Source: CAZNMF01 sp035547155 (GTDB lineage: Bacteria; Acidobacteriota; Vicinamibacteria; Vicinamibacterales; SCN-69-37). Taken from it: a stretch of 10,297 nt of DNA. How positions within the stretch are numbered: the first letter of the stretch is position 1; every line of letters begins with the position of its first letter. Under the pieces are notes generated by a model. The model saw nothing but the letters and a program-made list of their open reading frames with translations. It did not search any database and was not told where the DNA came from. The position numbers and the translations under genes were made by a program. The stretch is from positions 1-10,297 of the forward strand of contig DASZVJ010000047.1 in assembly GCA_035547155.1 (NCBI GenBank). Direction: 5' to 3'. This document shows, piece after piece, positions 5,864-10,297 of this stretch.

Positions 5864-6619
5864 ATGTCCCTCCGCCTCAACAAACTCCTGTCCCAGTCCG
5901 GCGTCGCGTCTCGGCGGCTCGCCGACGAGCTGATGCGGCAGGGACGCGTGACCGTGAACGGCCGCGTCGTCACGGAACTGGGCACGAAGGCGAATCCCGA
6001 GTCCGATGATGTTCGCGTCGATGGCCGGCGGCTGAAGACACGCGTCGAGCGGCGGTATCTCCTGATGAACAAGCCGCGCGGCGTGATGAGCACGCGATCG
6101 GATCCGCAGCATCGGCGGACGGTGATCGATGTGCTCGCCGAGGCGGGCGTGCAAGGCTATTTCTATCCGGTCGGCCGCCTCGACTACGACTCCGAAGGGC
6201 TGCTGCTGTTGACCAACGACGGTGACTTCGCCGAGCACGTGACGCATCCGCGCTACGAGCTGGAACGGACGTACGAAGCGCTGGTCGCCGGCGTACCGGA
6301 CGATCACGATCTCGATCGTCTCCGGCACGGCGTCGTGATCGACGGCAAGAAGACGTTGCCCGCGCGCGTGCGCGTACTGCGCGTGTTGGACGCGAAAGGC
6401 GGCTCGCAGGCGCTGCTCGAGCTCACGCTGCGCGAGGGCCGCAATCGTCAGGTGCGGCACATGGCCGACGCGATTGGCCATCCGGTCGATCGCCTCCGCC
6501 GCACGCGCATCGGCGCGATTACCGATCGGACGCTGCGGCCGGGCCAGATCCGCGATCTGTCACCGCGGGAAGTCGCGAGCCTGCGGCGCGGCGCCGATCC
6601 CGGCGCAACGACGCGCTGA
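5864..6619 (+). CDS. rluB: 23S rRNA pseudouridine synthase, RluB/RsuA family
   Basis: This family converts specific uridines to pseudouridine in rRNA; next to scpB the usual member is the RluB type, acting on 23S rRNA. The 251-residue protein has an N-terminal S4 RNA-binding domain (about 1-60: RLNKLLSQSGVASRR, GRVTVNG) and the RsuA-type catalytic domain. The catalytic aspartate is D107 in GRLDYDSEGLLLLTNDG, and the LREGRNRQVRHM motif is near 190. The start at 5864 is chosen because MSLRLNKLLSQSG is where the S4 domain begins; an open frame reaching back to 5789 runs through the REPIN-like element and is not credible as protein. No strong ribosome binding site is visible. The exact target uridine is inferred from family and context, so RluB against RsuA or RluE is not fully certain. 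Confidence 0.92.
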   Translation: MSLRLNKLLSQSGVASRRLADELMRQGRVTVNGRVVTELGTKANPESDDVRVDGRRLKTRVERRYLLMNKPRGVMSTRSDPQHRRTVIDVLAEAGVQGYFYPVGRLDYDSEGLLLLTNDGDFAEHVTHPRYELERTYEALVAGVPDDHDLDRLRHGVVIDGKKTLPARVRVLRVLDAKGGSQALLELTLREGRNRQVRHMADAIGHPVDRLRRTRIGAITDRTLRPGQIRDLSPREVASLRRGADPGATTR

Positions 6620-6627
6620 CTTCGCAC

Positions 6628-6633
6628 TATACT
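6628..6633 (+). promoter_or_regulatory. Possible -10 element (TATACT) before the kinase gene
   Basis: TATACT lies 9 bases after the rluB stop and stands out in a GC-rich gap. No matching -35 sequence is visible at the right distance upstream. If it is a promoter, it would start the kinase-cheR transcript separately from the scpAB-rluB operon. Confidence 0.3.
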
Positions 6634-6732
6634 GACCGCTGCGCATTCCCCGGCCCGGCGCCTGCGTCGCCGCGACGGTCGATCTCGCCGCGCTCCCCAG
6701 CGTGGTCGGACCGTCGACGACGACATGATTTC

Positions 6733-6746
6733 GATCGTCCACGATC
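6733..6746. promoter_or_regulatory. Small hairpin directly before the kinase start codon
   Basis: GATCGT, CC, ACGATC is a perfect 6-bp inverted repeat ending 3 bases before the ATG at 6750, in the place where a ribosome binding site would be. It also lies within a 14-codon ORF (6725-6769, MISIVHDPHGSTVS) whose end overlaps the kinase start. It could modulate translation; evidence is positional only. Confidence 0.25.
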
Positions 6747-6749
6747 CTC

Positions 6750-9700
6750 ATGGTTCCACCGTCTCGTGATGACCGGCCGGTATTGTCGTCGCTGCCGTTG
6801 CCCGCGCCCGTGCTGGCAGGCGTCATCGCTGCACTGCTCGCCGTCGCGCTGATCGCCGCCTTCACCTATCGCGCGCTCGCGGCGCGCGAGGTCGCCGTGG
6901 CGGACCTCACCGATTCGCTGCGCGCCGTGCAGCAGCTCGACGGCCTGCTCAGCAAGCTCTCCGACACCGAGACCGGTCAGCGCGGCTTTCTGCTCACCGG
7001 CGAGGAGCGCTATCTCGAGCCGTACAACACGGCCCGCGCGGCGCTGCCTGGCGATCTCCGTGCGCTGCGCGATCTGCTGACCAGCCCGGCGCAACGCGAG
7101 CAGCTCGACACGCTCAACGGCCTGCTCGCCGAGAACCTCGATCAGATGGAACGGACGATCGCGATGCGCCGCGCCGGCGACACGAGCGGCGCGCTGGCGA
7201 TGATCCGCACCGATCGCGGCAAGGTCCTGATGGATCGGATGCGCGTCGTCATCTCCGACCTGGCTGACTCGCAGCGCACGCTGCTGGCGGGCCGGCAAGC
7301 GGAATGGCAGCGCGCGCTTGCGATGTCCGATGCCGTGACGTGGGGTGGCGCCGCGCTCCTCGGCGTGCTGATTCTCGGCGCCGCGTGGACGATGTCGAGA
7401 GATTTCCATACGCGGCAGGCGCACGAATGGGTGCGGGCAGGGCAGACGGGATTGAGCGTCCGCATCCAGGGCGAGCAACGCCTGGATGTGCTCGGCCAGA
7501 ACGTGCTCAGCTTTCTGAGCGCATACGTCGACGCGCACGTCGGCGCCGTCTATCTCGTCGAGCCCGACGATCGGCTGCGCCGCGTCGCCGGCTACGCGCT
7601 GCCGCCGGGATCGCATGCCCTTCGCACCGGCGACGGGCTGCTCGGCCAGGCGGTCCGCGACCGCCGCGCGCTGCACGTGAAGGACGTGCCGCCCGACTAT
7701 CTGCCGATCTCGTCGAGCCTCGGGCGCGCGCCGGCGGTCGAGCTGATCGTCGCGCCGGCGATCGCCGATGGCCAGGCGCACGCGGTGATCGAGCTCGGCT
7801 TCCTCCGCCGCTTGCGCGCCTCCGAGCGCGAGCTGCTCGATCGCATCTCCGAGTCCGTCGCGGTCGCGGTCCGCTCGTCGCGCGATCGCACGCGTCTCGA
7901 GACGCTGCTCGAAGAGACGCAGCGTCAGGCCGAGGAGCTGCAGACACAGCAGGAGGAGCTGCGCGTCAGCAACGAAGAGCTCGAAGAGCAGAGCCGCGCG
8001 CTCAAGGAGTCGCAGGGGCGGCTCGAGTCGCAGCAGGCCGAGCTCGAGCAGATCAACTCGCAGCTCGAGGAGCAGGCGCAGCTGCTCGAAACGCAGAAGG
8101 ACGATCTGTCGGCGGCGCAGACGACGCTCCTCGACAAGGCCGCGGAGCTGGCGCGGGCCAATCAGTACAAGAGCGAGTTCCTGGCCAACATGAGCCACGA
8201 GCTGCGGACGCCGCTCAACGCCTCGCTGATCCTGGCGAAGCTGCTCGCCGACAACAAGGACGGCAACCTCACGGCGGACCAGATCAAGTTCGCGCGCACG
8301 ATCTTCTCGGCGGGCAACGATCTGCTCGCGCTGATCAACGACATCCTCGATCTGTCGAAGATCGAGTCCGGCAAGGTCGAGCTGGCCGCCGAGCCGGCGC
8401 CTATCGCGCAGGCGCTCGCGTCGTTGACGAACACGTTCGAGCCAATCGCGCGGCAGAAGGGACTGACGTTCACGACGGCGATCGAGCCGGGCGTGCCGGA
8501 GTCGATCGAGACCGACGCGCAGCGCTTGAATCAGATCCTGCGCAACCTGGCGTCCAACGCGTGCAAGTTCACCGAGCAGGGCGGCGTCTCCGTGCGCGTG
8601 TTCACCGCCGCGGCCGGCACGGTGTCCTTCGCCGTGCGCGACACCGGCGTCGGCATTCCGGCGCATCAGCACGACGTCGTCTTCGAGGCGTTCCGGCAGG
8701 CCGACGGCAGCACGCATCGCCGGTACGGCGGCACCGGACTTGGGCTCTCGATCTCGCGCGATCTCGCGCGTCTGCTCGGCGGCGACATCGCGCTGGAGAG
8801 CGCGCCGGACGCCGGCAGCACGTTCACGCTCACGCTGCCGCTCAAGCCGATGCCGCGCCCGGCACCGGCGCCCGCGCCATCGTCACGGGCGGCCGTCTCG
8901 CCGTTTCCCGCGTCGCTGCCGCCGGCGCCGCCGGCCCGCACGGCCACGCCGGCGCTGGAGCCGGACCGCGCGATGTCCGTCCCGCGGCCAGCCGACGCGC
9001 TCGACGACGATCGCGAAAATCTGTCGCCGCACACCCGCTGCATTCTCGTCATCGAAGACGATCCGCGCTTTGCGGCAATCCTGCGCGACCTCGCGCGCGA
9101 GATGCGCTTTCAATGCATCGTCGCGTCGTCGGCCGGCGAGGGACTCGCCGCCGCGGTTCAGTTCCAGCCGAGCGCGATCCTGCTCGACATCTACCTGCCG
9201 GACCACTCGGGACTGGGCGTGCTCGATCAGCTCAAGCGCAATCCGCGGACGCGCCACATTCCCGTGCACGTCGTCTCGGTCGTCGACTACACGCAGCAGG
9301 CGCTCGAGCGCGGCGCGGTCGGCTACGATCTCAAGCCCGTCCGCCGCGAGCAGATCGTCGACATCCTGCGCCGGCTCGAAGCGCGGCTCGATCGCGGCGT
9401 GCGCCGCGTCCTCGTCGTCGAGGACGACGCGCGGCAGCGGGACAGCATCGAACAGCTGCTCAAGAGCGAAGAGGTGCAGATCACCGGCGTCGCGACCGCC
9501 GCCGCCGCGCTCGAGCACTTGCGGACGACGACCTTCGACTGCATGGTGCTGGACCTCGCGCTGCCCGATCTCAGCGGCTACGAGCTGCTGGAGCAGCTCG
9601 CGTCCCGGCCGGACGTCTCCTTCCCGCCCGTCATCGTCTACACGGGCCGATCGCTGGGCTCCGACGAAGAGCAGCGGCTGGGCCGGTTCTCGAAGTCGAT

Positions 9701-10220
9701 CATCATCAAGGACGCGCGATCGCCCGAGCGGCTGCTCGACGAAGTCACGCTGTTCCTGCATCAGGTCGAGGCCACGCTGCCGCCGGATCGGCAGCGCATG
9801 CTCAAGGTCGCGCGCGACCGCGAGGCGGCGCTCGAGAACCGCCGCATCCTGCTGGTCGAGGACGACGCGCGGAACATCTTCGCGGTGTCCAGCATCCTGG
9901 AGCCGAAGGGCGTGGCGATCGAGATCGCGCGCAACGGCCGCGAGGCGCTCGACGTGCTGGAGCGTCAGCAGACGGCCGGCACGCCGCCCGTCGATCTCGT
10001 GCTGATGGACATCATGATGCCGGAGATGGACGGACTGACGGCCATGCGCGAGATCCGCCGGCGTCCGGAATGGAAGGCGATCCCGATCATCGCGCTGACG
10101 GCAAAGGCGATGAAGGACGATCAGGAGAAATGTCTGGCGGCTGGCGCCAACGACTACATGGCCAAGCCGCTCGAAGTGGAGAAGCTGCTGTCGCTCGTGC
10201 GCGTCTGGATGCCGAAGTAG
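6750..10220 (+). CDS. CHASE3-GAF hybrid sensor histidine kinase with three receiver domains
   Basis: This is a membrane-anchored sensor kinase of 1156 residues. A first transmembrane helix lies at about 20-42. A CHASE3 sensor follows, with its marker DTETGQRGFLLTG at 72-84, then a second helix at about 195-217. A GAF domain spans about 240-377, and a long Glu/Gln-rich coiled coil about 380-470. The kinase core has an H-box with H483 (NMSHELRTPLN), N603 (N-box), D631 in DTGVGIP, and GTGLGLS from 661. A Pro/Ala-rich linker covers about 700-760. Three receivers end the protein, with phosphoacceptors D813 (LLDIYLPDHSG), D935 (LDLALPDLSG) and D1087 (LMDIMMPEMDG). Conserved lysines are K862, K987 and K1139; the second has KD rather than the usual KP. 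All catalytic boxes look intact, so a multi-step phosphorelay is plausible. The signal and final output are unknown. A cheR-type gene follows 11 bases later, suggesting a shared operon. Confidence 0.95.
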   Translation: MVPPSRDDRPVLSSLPLPAPVLAGVIAALLAVALIAAFTYRALAAREVAVADLTDSLRAVQQLDGLLSKLSDTETGQRGFLLTGEERYLEPYNTARAALPGDLRALRDLLTSPAQREQLDTLNGLLAENLDQMERTIAMRRAGDTSGALAMIRTDRGKVLMDRMRVVISDLADSQRTLLAGRQAEWQRALAMSDAVTWGGAALLGVLILGAAWTMSRDFHTRQAHEWVRAGQTGLSVRIQGEQRLDVLGQNVLSFLSAYVDAHVGAVYLVEPDDRLRRVAGYALPPGSHALRTGDGLLGQAVRDRRALHVKDVPPDYLPISSSLGRAPAVELIVAPAIADGQAHAVIELGFLRRLRASERELLDRISESVAVAVRSSRDRTRLETLLEETQRQAEELQTQQEELRVSNEELEEQSRALKESQGRLESQQAELEQINSQLEEQAQLLETQKDDLSAAQTTLLDKAAELARANQYKSEFLANMSHELRTPLNASLILAKLLADNKDGNLTADQIKFARTIFSAGNDLLALINDILDLSKIESGKVELAAEPAPIAQALASLTNTFEPIARQKGLTFTTAIEPGVPESIETDAQRLNQILRNLASNACKFTEQGGVSVRVFTAAAGTVSFAVRDTGVGIPAHQHDVVFEAFRQADGSTHRRYGGTGLGLSISRDLARLLGGDIALESAPDAGSTFTLTLPLKPMPRPAPAPAPSSRAAVSPFPASLPPAPPARTATPALEPDRAMSVPRPADALDDDRENLSPHTRCILVIEDDPRFAAILRDLAREMRFQCIVASSAGEGLAAAVQFQPSAILLDIYLPDHSGLGVLDQLKRNPRTRHIPVHVVSVVDYTQQALERGAVGYDLKPVRREQIVDILRRLEARLDRGVRRVLVVEDDARQRDSIEQLLKSEEVQITGVATAAAALEHLRTTTFDCMVLDLALPDLSGYELLEQLASRPDVSFPPVIVYTGRSLGSDEEQRLGRFSKSIIIKDARSPERLLDEVTLFLHQVEATLPPDRQRMLKVARDREAALENRRILLVEDDARNIFAVSSILEPKGVAIEIARNGREALDVLERQQTAGTPPVDLVLMDIMMPEMDGLTAMREIRRRPEWKAIPIIALTAKAMKDDQEKCLAAGANDYMAKPLEVEKLLSLVRVWMPK

Positions 10221-10231
10221 GCAGGGCCGCG

Positions 10232-10297
10232 GTGACGTCCAAGGACTTCGAGATCGAGCTGCATCTGCTGCTCGACGCGATCTATCTGAAGTACCAC
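10232..10297 (+). CDS. CheR-type protein methyltransferase, N-terminal fragment (cut by the window edge)
   Basis: A GTG at 10232, 11 bases after the kinase stop, opens a frame to the right edge: MTSKDFEIELHLLLDAIYLK plus two more residues. The pattern xxxFEIExxLLLDAIYLKY is how the N-terminal alpha-helical domain of CheR methyltransferases begins. A weak AGGG precedes the start. CheR enzymes methylate glutamates of chemoreceptors; beside CHASE3/GAF hybrid kinases in many environmental bacteria they occur without chemotaxis genes. Only 22 codons are visible, so the SAM-binding domain and any fusion partner cannot be judged. Confidence 0.7.
   Translation, partial: MTSKDFEIELHLLLDAIYLKYH

Noticed and set aside
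6627..8717. A 696-codon open frame on the - strand opposite the kinase
   Set aside because: It is an antisense shadow of a GC-rich coding strand, with biased Arg/Leu/Gln repeats reflecting the kinase coiled coil. No domain is visible.
8740..10005. A 421-codon + strand frame overlapping the kinase in another frame
   Set aside because: It is almost only Arg and Ser, typical of a shifted reading of GC-rich codons. The kinase frame has three intact receiver domains over the same stretch.

Overview
The window is GC-rich, densely coding bacterial chromosome. It carries eight genes or gene fragments on the + strand and one on the - strand. Codon use is GC-rich, gaps are short, and the gene set is mostly housekeeping (uvrC, trpS, scpA, scpB, an rluB-type gene) followed by a very large CHASE3-GAF hybrid histidine kinase next to cheR. 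This fits a soil or environmental lineage such as Acidobacteriota (Vicinamibacteria-like). That placement is inference from gene style only; no rRNA gene or other marker is present.

Layout. At the left edge, 533 down to 1 (- strand), is a CDP-alcohol phosphatidyltransferase whose C-terminus lies outside the window. It is divergent from uvrC (626-2506), with about 90 bp between them. A repeat-filled gap (2507-2691) separates uvrC from a tightly packed set: a site-2 (M50) protease (2692-3312), trpS (3309-4304, overlapping by ATGA), scpA (4304-5170, overlapping by TGATG) and scpB (5172-5762). A gap holding a REPIN-like inverted pair of hairpins leads to an RluB-type pseudouridine synthase (5864-6619). 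After a 130-bp gap come a 1156-residue hybrid histidine kinase with three receiver domains (6750-10220) and the first 22 codons of a CheR-type methyltransferase (10232 to the right edge).

How the genes work together. UvrC is the dual-incision nuclease of nucleotide excision repair. ScpA and ScpB are the non-SMC subunits of condensin. TrpS charges tRNA-Trp, and the RluB-type enzyme modifies 23S rRNA. The protease-trpS-scpA-scpB run has start/stop overlaps that suggest one translationally coupled operon, with rluB probably once contiguous. The kinase and cheR probably form a separate sensory module.

The most notable content is repetitive. A G-rich octamer-type repeat (GGGACGAA / GGGACCAA) lies just after uvrC, recurs inverted before the protease gene, and is also present in frame inside uvrC, a few residues before a catalytic aspartate. 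Two of these copies match at 27 of 28 positions, and all three are G-quadruplex-capable on one strand. The scpB-rluB gap carries two GTAG-headed hairpins in inverted orientation whose stem differences are fully compensated, which is the expected signature of a REPIN. I saw no CRISPR array, tRNA, rRNA, phage gene or transposase, and no clear novel enzymatic system.
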